From Halomonas saccharevitans (GTDB taxonomy: Bacteria; Pseudomonadota; Gammaproteobacteria; Pseudomonadales; Halomonadaceae): a stretch of DNA of 64,000 bases. The stretch spans positions 1 through 64,000 of the forward strand of contig NZ_FPAQ01000018.1 of assembly GCF_900116405.1 (NCBI RefSeq), in the 5' to 3' direction. Position 1 is the stretch's first letter. The number at the start of each line of letters is the position of its first letter. The translations under genes were made by a program, and so were the position numbers. Below the pieces are notes generated by a model. It was not told the origin of the DNA. It searched no databases and saw nothing but the letters and a program-made list of their open reading frames with translations. Below are positions 18,259 through 26,841 of this stretch, piece by piece.

Positions 18259-19842
18259 ATGACCCGATCCCCCGCCGCTGAGGCGGCGTCCGCTCAGGAT
18301 CACCTCTCGCCACTCAAGCTGACCCGCGTCGGCATCGATACCTACCGGGAGAACGTGGCCTACATGCACCGGGAGTGCGACCGCTATCGGGCCGAAGGCT
18401 TCCAGGCGCTGGCCAAGGTGGAGGTGCGGGCCAACGGCCAGCGCATCCTCGCCTCGCTCAACGTGGTAGATGATGCCTCGATCGTCTCCTGCGGGGAGCT
18501 GGGGTTATCCGAGGACGCCTTCGCCACGCTAGGAGTGGCCGAGGGCCATCCGGTGAGCATCCTGCAGGCCGAGCCGCCGCCCTCGATTCCCGCCCTGCAT
18601 CGCAAGATCGCCGGCGAGCGCCTGTCCCGCGATGACTTTGGACAGATCGTTCGGGACATCGCCGAGCGGCGCTATTCGAAGATCGAGCTGACCGCCTTCG
18701 TGGTGGCTTGTGATCGCAACGAGCTCGACCGCGAGGAGGTGTTCTTCCTGAGCGATGCCATGAGCCGGGTGGGGCGCCGGCTCGACTGGCACGAGCATCC
18801 GGTGGTCGACAAGCACTGCATCGGCGGCATCCCCGGCAACCGCACCTCGATGCTGGTGGTGCCGATCGTCGCCGCCCATGGCCTGCTCTGCCCCAAGACC
18901 TCCTCCCGCGCCATCACTTCGCCCTCGGGCACCGCCGACACCATGGAGGTGCTTGCCAACGTCGACCTGCCCTTCGAGGAACTGGGTCAGCTAGTGCGTA
19001 CTCACCGGGGGTGCCTCGCCTGGGGCGGCACCAGTCAGCTTTCGCCGGCCGACGACGTGCTGATCTCGGTGGAGCGTCCGCTCTCCATCGACTCGCCGGG
19101 GCAGATGGTCGCCTCGATCCTCTCCAAGAAGGTTGCCGCCGGCTCCACCCACCTGCTGCTCGACATCCCCATCGGCCCCCACGCCAAGGTGCGCTCGATG
19201 CCCGAGGCGCGCCGGCTACGCCGGCTCTTCGAGTTCGTGGCCGGGCGCATGGGCCTGACACTCGACGTGGTGATCACCGACGGCAGCCAGCCGGTAGGGC
19301 GGGGCATTGGTCCCGTGCTGGAGGCCCGGGACGTGATGCGAGTGCTCACCAACCACCCCGAGGCGCCCATGGACCTGCGCCTGAAGGCCCTGCGCCTGGC
19401 CGGGCGAATGCTGGAGTTCGATCCGGACGTGCGCGGCGGTGATGGCTTCGGCCTGGCGCGGGAGATCCTCGACGCCGGCCGGGCCTTCGAGAAGATGCAG
19501 GCGATCATCGCGGCCCAGGGCGCCAAGCCCTTCGATCCCGATCATCCTCCGCTGGCGCCGCACTGCGTGGAAGTGACCGCTCGCTCCGGCGGCGTGGTCA
19601 CCGCCATCGACAACCTGCAGCTGGCGCGCATCGCCCGGCTCGCCGGAGCGCCGCGGGCGATCGGTGCCGGAGTCGACGTGCTGGCGCGCATCGGCGATGC
19701 GGTCCAGGCCGGTCAGCCGCTGTATCGCGTCTACGCCGCCTACCCCAACGAGCTGACCTTCTCCCGCCAGGCCAGCGAGCGCGATAGCGGCTTCGCCATC
19801 GGCCGGCCCGACCAGATCAACCGACTCAACGTGGAGGGCTGA
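18259..19842 (+). CDS. Archaeal-type AMP phosphorylase / thymidine phosphorylase family protein
   Basis: The 527-aa protein belongs to the pyrimidine/AMP phosphorylase superfamily but has the longer archaeal layout. An N-terminal barrel-like domain (about residues 20-105) precedes the phosphorylase core. Core motifs are [20 protein letters not shown] (phosphate/nucleoside site), [50 protein letters not shown] and [13 protein letters not shown]. In archaea such enzymes phosphorolyse AMP to adenine and ribose-1,5-bisphosphate; bacterial members are mostly annotated as thymidine phosphorylase without proof. An AAGGA site lies eight bases before ATG. The stop overlaps the start of the next gene by one base (TGATG), so the two proteins are tightly coupled. 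Confidence 0.87.
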   Translation: MTRSPAAEAASAQDHLSPLKLTRVGIDTYRENVAYMHRECDRYRAEGFQALAKVEVRANGQRILASLNVVDDASIVSCGELGLSEDAFATLGVAEGHPVSILQAEPPPSIPALHRKIAGERLSRDDFGQIVRDIAERRYSKIELTAFVVACDRNELDREEVFFLSDAMSRVGRRLDWHEHPVVDKHCIGGIPGNRTSMLVVPIVAAHGLLCPKTSSRAITSPSGTADTMEVLANVDLPFEELGQLVRTHRGCLAWGGTSQLSPADDVLISVERPLSIDSPGQMVASILSKKVAAGSTHLLLDIPIGPHAKVRSMPEARRLRRLFEFVAGRMGLTLDVVITDGSQPVGRGIGPVLEARDVMRVLTNHPEAPMDLRLKALRLAGRMLEFDPDVRGGDGFGLAREILDAGRAFEKMQAIIAAQGAKPFDPDHPPLAPHCVEVTARSGGVVTAIDNLQLARIARLAGAPRAIGAGVDVLARIGDAVQAGQPLYRVYAAYPNELTFSRQASERDSGFAIGRPDQINRLNVEG

Positions 19843-20747
19843 TGACCCCCGTTCTGCTCTACTGCGACGACGAGGCCGCCGCCGCCCGCCGCCTGGCCGA
19901 GGCCGCGGAGTTGTCCACCGCCGCCATCGAGCGCCACCGCTTCCCCGACGAGGAGCTGCGCCTGACGCTGCCCCTGCACGATGCTGCGGCCTTCCCCGAG
20001 ACCCTGGTGGTCTATCGCAGCCTCGACCGGCCCAACGACAAGCTCGTCGAACTGCTGCTGATCGCCCGCCACGCCCGGGCCAGGGGCGTGCGCCGACTGG
20101 TGCTGGTGGCGCCCTATCTCGCCTACATGCGCCAGGACATCGCCTTTCACCCCGGAGAGGTGGTCAGCCAGCCACTGATTGGACACTTCCTCGCCGAGCT
20201 GTTCGACGCGGTGATCACCGTCGATCCCCACCTGCACCGCATCGAGCGCCTCGATCAGGCGATTCCCCTCGAACACGCCATCGCGCTCTCCGGCGCCCCG
20301 CGACTCGCCGAGCTGATCGCCGAGAAACGCGAGAACCCCCTGCTGCTGGGGCCCGATGAGGAGGCGCTGCAGTGGGTGCGCCAGGCCGCCGGGATCACCG
20401 GGTTCGAGGTCGGCGTCTGCCACAAGACCCGCAACGGAGACCGTAACGTGGCAATCACGCTGCCCGAGATCGACGTGGCCGACCGTCACGTGGTGCTGAT
20501 GGACGACGTGGCGAGCTCCGGCCACACCCTGGCCCGCGCCGCCGAGGCGCTGCTCGCCGTCGGAGCCGCCTCGGTGGACGTGGCCGTCACCCATGCGCTG
20601 TTCGCCGACGATGCCCTGGCGGTGATCGAGGCCGCCGGGGTGGGGGAGGTATGGAGTACCGACGCTATCGCGCACCCGAGCAACGCCATCGCCCTGGCGC
20701 CGCTGCTGGCGGCGGCCCTCGAGCGGGTGCTCGCGGCCGCGCAATAG
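19842..20747 (+). CDS. Ribose-phosphate diphosphokinase (PRPP synthetase) homologue
   Basis: The 301-aa protein has the tandem phosphoribosyltransferase folds of PRPP synthetases: RPNDKLVELLLIARHARARG, VAPYLAYMRQD followed by FHPGEVVSQ, the metal site TVDPHLHRIERL, a catalytic-loop-like CHKTRNGDRNV and the PRPP loop VLMDDVASSGHTL. The RQDxxFxxGExxS pattern recalls archaeal PRPP synthetases more than the housekeeping bacterial enzyme, whose usual DLHA is here DPHL. The start overlaps the upstream stop by one base. It is probably a second PRPP-synthetase-like enzyme dedicated to the phosphorylase product; the housekeeping prs would normally be elsewhere, next to ispE. Confidence 0.85.
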   Translation: MTPVLLYCDDEAAAARRLAEAAELSTAAIERHRFPDEELRLTLPLHDAAAFPETLVVYRSLDRPNDKLVELLLIARHARARGVRRLVLVAPYLAYMRQDIAFHPGEVVSQPLIGHFLAELFDAVITVDPHLHRIERLDQAIPLEHAIALSGAPRLAELIAEKRENPLLLGPDEEALQWVRQAAGITGFEVGVCHKTRNGDRNVAITLPEIDVADRHVVLMDDVASSGHTLARAAEALLAVGAASVDVAVTHALFADDALAVIEAAGVGEVWSTDAIAHPSNAIALAPLLAAALERVLAAAQ

Positions 20748-20937
20748 CCCGTGGACCCTGTGCTGGAGAGCCGACAGGCGCGCTCGACGGGGAAGCATCT
20801 GGCGAGAGGGGTAGTCAAAGCGTGGAATAGCGAGAGCTTTTGCCTCATGTTATCGCTCTAAGCGCCTTGTGCGCATTTTATCGTCATGTTCTTGTTTAAA
20901 GATATCGATAATGGTGCGATACAAAAGGCGACGCGCG

Positions 20938-21594
20938 ATGGAGATGACGAACGGAGCGGTGCTGCTGGCCGGCGTGGCTTTGACCATGGGGCTCGCGGCT
21001 GTAGCCGTGCTCTGGCGTTGGCGCCGCGACCGCCGCCCTGAGGCGCCGGTCGAGAGGGATTTTGCGGAGCCCGTCCCCGAGGCGCCGCCGGAGAGTCCGT
21101 CCCCGGTCGATCCTCCCGCGTCGTCCATACCGGCCGCGAGCCAATCGGCGGCACCGGAGCCCGAGCAGGTGGCGCAGCGTTTTCGTGTCGCCACGGATGG
21201 CGAGGTCCGGCAATGCCTGTTCGTGGTCCTCGACTGGCCCGGGCTCGATACCAATCGCCGCATCCGCCGCAAGCTGGAAGAGGCCGGGGCGGTCTTTGAC
21301 GTCCGACAGCGGGTCTACAACATTCATCCGCCGCGCACCGGCTATCGCATGATGATTGCCAACAGTACGCCACCCGGCGCGCTGCCGCCCTTGCACGAAG
21401 AGGGCGAGCAACCGGTGGTCGACGGCCTCTCCATCCTGGTGCATTTCCGCAACCGGCGCCGCGTCGCCCACAGTCCCGACGCGCTGATCGACTTCACCCG
21501 CGCCATCGCGGCGATCGGCGGCAAGATTCTCGACGCCGAGCGCCGCGAGGTCAGCGACGAAGAGTTCGAGCAGCTGCGCGGTGCCAGGCCCTAG
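20938..21594 (+). CDS. ZipA-like protein: N-terminal membrane anchor, Pro-rich linker, C-terminal ZipA-like domain
   Basis: The 218-aa protein has an N-terminal membrane helix (NGAVLLAGVALTMGLAAVAV), a basic stop-transfer patch (RWRRDRR), and a Pro/Glu/Ala/Ser-rich linker to about residue 75. The C-terminal domain of about 125 residues follows the ZipA FtsZ-binding pattern: a strand, a helix (RIRRKLEEAGAVFD), IANSTPPGALPP, DGLSILVHF, a long helix, GGKILDAERREVSDEEF. Authentic zipA usually sits next to ligA, which is absent here. Similarity is at pattern level only. I use ATG 20938; an ATG at 20911 would add nine basic residues. Confidence 0.6.
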   Translation: MEMTNGAVLLAGVALTMGLAAVAVLWRWRRDRRPEAPVERDFAEPVPEAPPESPSPVDPPASSIPAASQSAAPEPEQVAQRFRVATDGEVRQCLFVVLDWPGLDTNRRIRRKLEEAGAVFDVRQRVYNIHPPRTGYRMMIANSTPPGALPPLHEEGEQPVVDGLSILVHFRNRRRVAHSPDALIDFTRAIAAIGGKILDAERREVSDEEFEQLRGARP

Positions 21595-21651
21595 TCATCG
21601 ACACCGCGGCCGCGCCGGGATCTTCTCGAGGTCCCGGCGCGGCTCGCCAGA

Positions 21652-22917
21652 CTAGCTCGGCTCATCACCCTCCTTGTTTGCCTCGGGCTTGGCGGCCCCC
21701 TGGTGCCCCAGCGGCCCCGCCTGATCCAGGCGCGGATGGTGGTCGAGAAACTCCCGGTGTGGATCCGGGAGGGCGTCCAGGGCCTGGACGGTATGGGTGA
21801 TGGCGTGGATCGCCGCCAGCACGTCCTTGGTGTAGCCGGTCTCGGAGATGGTGTGCATGTTGCGAATCGGAAAGCCGATCGAGGTGGACACGCAGTCCAC
21901 CGCGGCGAGCACGCCGGCCATGCCATCGGTGCCGGTGTCGGGACCCACGATGTCACGCTGCATGGGGATACCCCGCTCCCGGGCGGTGGTCTCGACGATC
22001 CGGTTGAGCTGTTCGCTGGCGATGGCGCCCACCGACATGGTGAAGCCCTTGCCCATTTCCAACGGCTGCATGCGTCGATCGCCGATGCCCGGGGCGGCCA
22101 CGTAGTCGTGGTTCACGTCCACGGCGATGATGGCGTCGGGGCGTAGCTCACCGGCCAGCACTCGGCTGCCAAAGCGGCCTATCTCCTCGTAGCTGGCGAT
22201 GGCGAACAGCACGCGCACCTTTTCGGTGCCGCCCGCCTCGGCGATCAGCCGCGCCACCTCGGCGGTGGCGAAGCAGCCCAAGCCGTTGTCCAGGTAGGCG
22301 CCGTAGAAGGTGTCCGGGCTGAAGCCTTCGCGGATGGGCCGGTTCAGCAGGACGGAATCGCCGGGACGCACGCCCAGGTTCTCCACCTGCTGCTTCTTGT
22401 TCTCGCCGTGGATCTGCAGGTCGAGGTAGATCTGCTCCTTCTTGATGCCCTTCTCGCCGGAGCGCTGTGCCGGGTCGGAGAAGTGAATGGCGCCCAGCGC
22501 CTCCACGGTGCCGCCCTCGATGCGCCGATAGTGACCGGGCGCCTTGGGGTCTTCGCTGAACAGCGTGACTTCGTGGCCGATCAGCACGCCCGGCAGGAAG
22601 GAGTCGGTGTTGATCCAGATCTTGCCGTCATCGCCGATCGAGCGCACCTGCATGCGGATCTTGTCGGCATGGCCGATGATCATCACCTTGAACAGGTCGT
22701 CGCGACCCGGGTGGGTATCGAGCACCACGCCCGCATGGCCCTTGAACTGCTGCAGCCGCCAGTGGGCGGGGGTGACGGCCTCGAAGTGGGGCTGCAGCAC
22801 GCCGTAGGTCATCGCGCCTTCGAGCCCCACGGGGCTCGGGGCGGCGAGGATGCGCCGCATCAGGTCGAACTGCGCCTCGGGCATGGCCTGGGTCCAGGGG
22901 GCTTGGGGATCGCTCAT
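21652..22917 (-). CDS. M42-like aminopeptidase family protein
   Basis: The 421-aa protein has the layout of M42 glutamyl/deblocking aminopeptidases: an N-terminal LAAPSPVGLEGAM, a metal-site region IIGHADKIRMQVRSI (M42 usually HxDE), an inserted beta domain, the bridging Asp in GAYLDNGLGCFATAEV, the catalytic pair in ASYEEIGRFGSR, and the final ligand region TETGYTKDV with the preceding RNMHTISE. The ligands are only partly canonical, so activity is uncertain. I start at MSDPQAPW (22917). The C-terminal tail of about 40 residues is hydrophilic and low complexity. Confidence 0.8.
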   Translation of the reverse strand: MSDPQAPWTQAMPEAQFDLMRRILAAPSPVGLEGAMTYGVLQPHFEAVTPAHWRLQQFKGHAGVVLDTHPGRDDLFKVMIIGHADKIRMQVRSIGDDGKIWINTDSFLPGVLIGHEVTLFSEDPKAPGHYRRIEGGTVEALGAIHFSDPAQRSGEKGIKKEQIYLDLQIHGENKKQQVENLGVRPGDSVLLNRPIREGFSPDTFYGAYLDNGLGCFATAEVARLIAEAGGTEKVRVLFAIASYEEIGRFGSRVLAGELRPDAIIAVDVNHDYVAAPGIGDRRMQPLEMGKGFTMSVGAIASEQLNRIVETTARERGIPMQRDIVGPDTGTDGMAGVLAAVDCVSTSIGFPIRNMHTISETGYTKDVLAAIHAITHTVQALDALPDPHREFLDHHPRLDQAGPLGHQGAAKPEANKEGDEPS

Positions 22918-23011
22918 GGGGGCTTCTCTCTCGATGGCTCGGGTAAGGGAGGAGGTGATGGCGGTGAGCCTTTGATCCACAGGATGCGGCCTCGCCCCAA
23001 GGGCGCGCAAC

Positions 23012-23965
23012 TCAGCGTCGCAGCCAGTAGCGCCGGCCGAGGGGGCCAGGAGGCTCGTCGATCACCGGGGAATGAGCCGGGTCGCCGAGCAGCGAAGGCG
23101 TCGCCTGACCCGCGGGCGCCTCGGCCGCCAGCAGCCGACGGATGCGCTCGCGGGTCGAGGGGTGGGTGCGCAGCCACTCGGGGCCCACCGGCGGTTGGCG
23201 GCCGAAGAGCGTCAACAGCCAGCGGCCGTGATGACGCTCCAGCACGGCCAGCGCCGAGGCCAGGGCCTGGGGATCGCCGGTCAGGCTCGCGGCCTCCAGG
23301 TCGGCGGCGTACTCGCGGTGTCGCGAGAGGGCCAGCTGCAGCAGGGTGCTGAGGGTGGGCGAGAAGGCCACGATCAGCAGTACTCCCCAGGGCAGGCGCA
23401 GCTCGCCGGCGAGGATCATCGGCAGCATCAGCAGCAGGCCGACCTGCAGTACGGTGGTCAGAAAGAGCGTCAGGCGCGTCATGGCCGCGGCCATCGACAT
23501 CACGCGGGTATCGCCATGGCGCAGGTGGCTGACCTCATGGGCCAGCACCCCGGCCAGCTCGCGCATGGTCAGGGTGCGCAGCAGACCGGCGGTGACGGCG
23601 ATGCCGCCATCGTGGCGAGAGCCCACCGCGAAGGCGTTGAGATCGGGGGATGGCGCGTAGAAGAGCTGGGGGGCGGCGGCGAGTCCGGCCCGCTGGTAGA
23701 GGGCGTCGAGCAGTCGATAGAGGGTCGGCGCCTGATGGCGCTCGACCAGGCCGGCGCCGGCCTCGGCGAGGATGACGCGAGCCGGCACCCAGCTGCCGGC
23801 CAGCGCCCCGCCCACGGCCACGCCGAGGCTCATCAGCAGGCCGAGACCACCGGCCAGCAGATAGCCGGGTACCGCCAGCACCAGCCCCAATCCGCCCATG
23901 ATCAGCAGGGTCTGCAGGCCGTTCTTCAGGCGGCTTCGCCCGCGTCGCGGTGTCTCGGTCGTCAT
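23012..23965 (-). CDS. M48 family (HtpX-like) membrane zinc metalloprotease
   Basis: The 317-aa protein has two N-terminal membrane helices, then the zinc motif HEVSH in LAGVLAHEVSHLRHGDTRVM (about residue 140). Two more hydrophobic segments follow, then the third-ligand region SRHREYAADLEA and the LERHHGR and THPSTRERIRRLL motifs of HtpX/M48B proteases. Such enzymes degrade misfolded membrane proteins on the cytoplasmic face. It lies directly upstream of the M42-like gene on the same strand with about 95 bases between. The body is longer than E. coli HtpX, with a divergent C-terminus. Confidence 0.9.
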   Translation of the reverse strand: MTTETPRRGRSRLKNGLQTLLIMGGLGLVLAVPGYLLAGGLGLLMSLGVAVGGALAGSWVPARVILAEAGAGLVERHQAPTLYRLLDALYQRAGLAAAPQLFYAPSPDLNAFAVGSRHDGGIAVTAGLLRTLTMRELAGVLAHEVSHLRHGDTRVMSMAAAMTRLTLFLTTVLQVGLLLMLPMILAGELRLPWGVLLIVAFSPTLSTLLQLALSRHREYAADLEAASLTGDPQALASALAVLERHHGRWLLTLFGRQPPVGPEWLRTHPSTRERIRRLLAAEAPAGQATPSLLGDPAHSPVIDEPPGPLGRRYWLRR

Positions 23966-24210
23966 GAGGCTCGATGACCTTAGGTGGTGGGCGATACGCT
24001 CAGTATCCCTCGTCGAGTCGAGGCTGTCATGGCGGGTGATGGCAGGCCGGCCTCTACGCAGGCAGGCCAGGCTCCTCGCGGGGCCTAGCCTGTGTCGGGG
24101 GGAGGGGCAGAGTGTCTCGTCTGAAGCCGTATCGAACGGGCGGTCGTGACCGGCTTGGCCCTCCTTGGCGTCTGCGCATGGTCGTGGGCCTAGCGAGACC
24201 GCCGTCTACC

Positions 24211-24432
24211 TTAGTGCCACCAAGGCTCCTGTTGTGGGGAGCTCAGCGGTGTTTCCTGGCGCTGGATACGCTTGGTACCCATCTCCTGTTGGCCGGCTGC
24301 CTGGCTCGTGTCGGCGATTCCCTGATGCAGGCGCGCACTGCGCTCTTCTAGATACGTCGAATCACCCGCCAGGGAAGCACTCACGGAGCCCAGGCTGATT
24401 ACCAGGATGGCCGTCAGTGTCGTGAGTTTCAT
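24211..24432 (-). CDS. Small exported protein, 73 aa
   Basis: It starts MKLTTLTAILVISLGSVSAS, a clear Sec signal peptide with a likely cleavage after SLA (AxA-like). About 50 hydrophilic residues rich in Gln, Ser and Arg follow (HQGIADTSQAAGQQEMG). A GAGG site lies seven bases before this ATG; the frame opens four codons earlier but that start is less convincing. No known family. The flanks of about 245 and 490 bases are otherwise largely empty. Confidence 0.6.
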   Translation of the reverse strand: MKLTTLTAILVISLGSVSASLAGDSTYLEERSARLHQGIADTSQAAGQQEMGTKRIQRQETPLSSPQQEPWWH

Positions 24433-24613
24433 GGGACGCCTCATCGTGTCGTGTCATGGCGCTGACGCTGACGCTGTCGGGTCGGTCGGGCGCCAACTAT
24501 CGGGCCGATCCGTGAGTGTCCATCATCGCAGGGCTCGCCGGTCGAAGGCGGACGTGTCATGGCGGACACCTGGGGTGCCGGTCGTCAAGGCGGGCTGAGC
24601 TGGAGAGGGTCGC

Positions 24614-24712
24614 GTGAAGAAGGAGGGTCTGATTGACATGACAGCCGAGGTTCTTGGCGCTGGCCTTCGGATCGCCGTCGCGGGCGCCTTGGCGCTGACC
24701 CTATCAGTATAG
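24614..24712 (+). CDS. Candidate 32-aa small membrane protein
   Basis: A GTG at 24614, preceded by GGAGAGGG about five bases upstream, opens a frame of 32 codons. It encodes a basic start (MKKEGLID) followed by a continuous hydrophobic stretch (AGLRIAVAGALALTLSV), the build of a single-span small membrane protein. An in-frame ATG at 24638 preceded by AAGGAGG is an alternative start. A hairpin (CCCTAT/ATAGGG, 24699-24714) overlaps the stop. The rest of 24433-24920 shows no other gene I can support. Confidence 0.35.
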   Translation: MKKEGLIDMTAEVLGAGLRIAVAGALALTLSV

Positions 24713-24920
24713 GGCCCGGCGTTTGCGTCGCGGCACGACGGCACCCGGAAGCGCCGCCTGACCGGCGAAAATCAGGCGTTCGACTGCCCTTCGCGGCGAG
24801 CCCGTCGGCCCCTGTCATGATAAAGCTAGGGCGTCGGATTCGAGATGCGCGGCGATGCGAAATGGCCGCTCAGCGCCTCGGCCGAGTCTTCGAGGCGGTG
24901 CTCTCGTTCGGGCCGTTCGT

Positions 24921-25511
24921 TCAGCCCCTCAGTCGGTGCAGGGTGTCGACTAGCCGCTGGCACAGGCCGTCGAGCTTCTGCTGCTGTTCGTCGTCGCCGA
25001 GGCGGCCCTGATCGTCGAAGGCCTTGGCGGCCCTGGCTACGGCGAGCTGATCGGGCAGCACGGTCACGCCGATGTTGGTGAGCAACTGGCGGGTCAGCGA
25101 CAGGCTGCGCAGGCCGCCGAGTCCTCCTGGGGAGGCGGAGACCACGCCGGCCAGCTTGCCGGCGAAGAGGTCCAGGCCGCTCTCACCCTCGTGGGGGCGC
25201 GTCAGCCAGTCGATGGTGTTCTTGAGCAGCGGGGTGATGAAGCCGTTGTACTCCGGCGAGGCGATCAGCAGGCCATCATGCTCGGCCAGGCCGCGACGCA
25301 GCACCAGGGCGTTCTCGGGCAGGCCCTGCTCGGCTTCCAGGTCGCCGTCGTAGAGCGGCATCGGATGGTCACGCAGGTCGATGAACGTGGGGCGGCCACC
25401 CGCCCGCTCGATGCTCTCGGCGGCCTGGCGGGCCAGCAGCTTGTTGTACGAGCCGGTGCGGGTGCTACCGGCGAAGACCAGGATGCGGGGGTGGGGCTGG
25501 CGATCGGTCAT
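24921..25511 (-). CDS. NADPH-dependent FMN reductase family protein
   Basis: A 196-aa flavodoxin-like protein of the FMN_red group: FAGSTRTGSYNKLLARQAAE (FMN phosphate loop), LRDHPMPLYDGDLE, LIASPEYNGFITPLLKNTID (family signature) and the SASPGGLGGLRS loop. These enzymes use NAD(P)H to reduce FMN, quinones, azo dyes or metals such as chromate. It is co-directional with the permease gene upstream (about 45 bases between), and both may belong to a metal or redox stress unit, though this is inference. Confidence 0.9.
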   Translation of the reverse strand: MTDRQPHPRILVFAGSTRTGSYNKLLARQAAESIERAGGRPTFIDLRDHPMPLYDGDLEAEQGLPENALVLRRGLAEHDGLLIASPEYNGFITPLLKNTIDWLTRPHEGESGLDLFAGKLAGVVSASPGGLGGLRSLSLTRQLLTNIGVTVLPDQLAVARAAKAFDDQGRLGDDEQQQKLDGLCQRLVDTLHRLRG

Positions 25512-25556
25512 GGGGTCTCCTCGTCGTTCCGTCGATGTGGTGCGCTTCTCACGGGG

Positions 25557-26612
25557 TTAGGCGTGGCGGGGCAGGTGGCCGGCAAGCGAGCGGCGCAGCG
25601 GCTTCACGGCCAACAGGATCAGCACGCTAAGTCCCAGCCATTCGACCCAGCCGGGCAGCAGCTCGCCGACCTCCTCGATCTGCCGGGCGATGTCCAGTTG
25701 CCACCGGCCGGCCAGGGCATCCACCCCGAGCCCCAAGGCGACGGCGCTCACCAGGATGCCGGCGAGATAGGCCAGCAGTGCCCGGTTGCCCATCTCGCGG
25801 CGGAAGACGCCCAGCGTGGCCAGGCTGGTGACCGGTGCGGCGATCAGGAAGACCAGCACGGTGCCGGGCGAGACGCCCGCCAGCAGCAGCCCGGCGGCGA
25901 TGGGGGTGGCGGCGGTGGCGCACAGGTAGAGCGGGATGCCGATCATCGCCATCACCAGCATGGCGACCGGGCCGCTGCCCAGCACGGCAAGCTGCTCGGG
26001 CGGGGCCAGGGCGATCAGGACGCCGGCGACCAGCAGCCCCGCCAGCAGCCAGAGGCTGATGTCGTCCAGAATGTCGGTGAAGGCATAGTGCAGCCCGCCG
26101 GCCAGCCTGGCGGCGAGCCCGGGCGACGCCTCGACCGCCGCCGGCTCGGCCTGGCCACCGTCGCAGCAGCCGCCGCAACCGGGCTCGGCCTTGGCAGGGG
26201 CCTGCTCGACCGCCGGCACCGTGCGACCCACCAGCAGGCCGGTGACGATGGCGGTGAAGACCGCACATATCGCCCGGGCCGCGGCCATGAAGGGGCCGAG
26301 CAGGGCATAGGTGATGGCCAGGGAGTCCACCACGATGCCCGGCGTGCCGATCAGGAAGGCGGTGGCGGGGCCGCGAGAGGCGCCGCCTCGATACATGGCC
26401 AGGGCCGTGGGAATGGCCCCGCAGGAGCAGAGTGGCAAGGGGGCGCCGATCACCGCGGCCCGCGCGATGCTGCCCAGCCCCCGTCCGCCGACCCAGCGCG
26501 TGAGCACGGCCTCGGAGACCAGCGCCTTGATCAGCCCGGCCATCACCAGTCCCAGCAGCAGCCAGGGCGCGGCGGAAAGGGCAACGGCCAGGATGGCGTC
26601 GAGTAATAGCAT
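25557..26612 (-). CDS. Permease of the SO_0444/ArsP-type Cu/Zn efflux group
   Basis: A 351-aa membrane protein of the DUF318-type permeases. The landmark is PLCSCGAIPTALAMYRGG followed by SRGPATAFLIGTPGIVVDS, repeated in the second half as LYLCATAATPIAAGLLL and FLIAAPVTSLATLG. A cysteine-rich loop CGGCCDGG near residue 160 could bind soft metals. The GAGGAG site lies eight bases before ATG 26612, so I use that start rather than the longer frame. Related proteins are associated with copper, zinc or arsenic export; the substrate here is not provable. It is divergent from a VIT1-type gene. Confidence 0.85.
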   Translation of the reverse strand: MLLLDAILAVALSAAPWLLLGLVMAGLIKALVSEAVLTRWVGGRGLGSIARAAVIGAPLPLCSCGAIPTALAMYRGGASRGPATAFLIGTPGIVVDSLAITYALLGPFMAAARAICAVFTAIVTGLLVGRTVPAVEQAPAKAEPGCGGCCDGGQAEPAAVEASPGLAARLAGGLHYAFTDILDDISLWLLAGLLVAGVLIALAPPEQLAVLGSGPVAMLVMAMIGIPLYLCATAATPIAAGLLLAGVSPGTVLVFLIAAPVTSLATLGVFRREMGNRALLAYLAGILVSAVALGLGVDALAGRWQLDIARQIEEVGELLPGWVEWLGLSVLILLAVKPLRRSLAGHLPRHA

Positions 26613-26841
26613 GAGTTGGCTCCTCGAGGGCATGTCGTATTCTGTGACCGTCGACCACCCGTGGGTCAAGCGCTGTTGCGCTCCCGGACGTCGGCGATCA
26701 CCTCGCGGTGGCCTTGCCAGGCCGTGTTGCGCGGTTGGTTATGGTGCCTCCCTCGGAGCAGGCCGTCGGGGCCGGGCCTTCAACTGTCCCAGGCCGGCTG
26801 TGCCAAGCTTGGAGCAGGATGAAAGACGCGCGGGGTGATCC

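Noticed and set aside
24699-24714. Terminator hairpin CCCTAT/ATAGGG
   Set aside because: Six-base AT-containing stem with no T-run; too weak to call.
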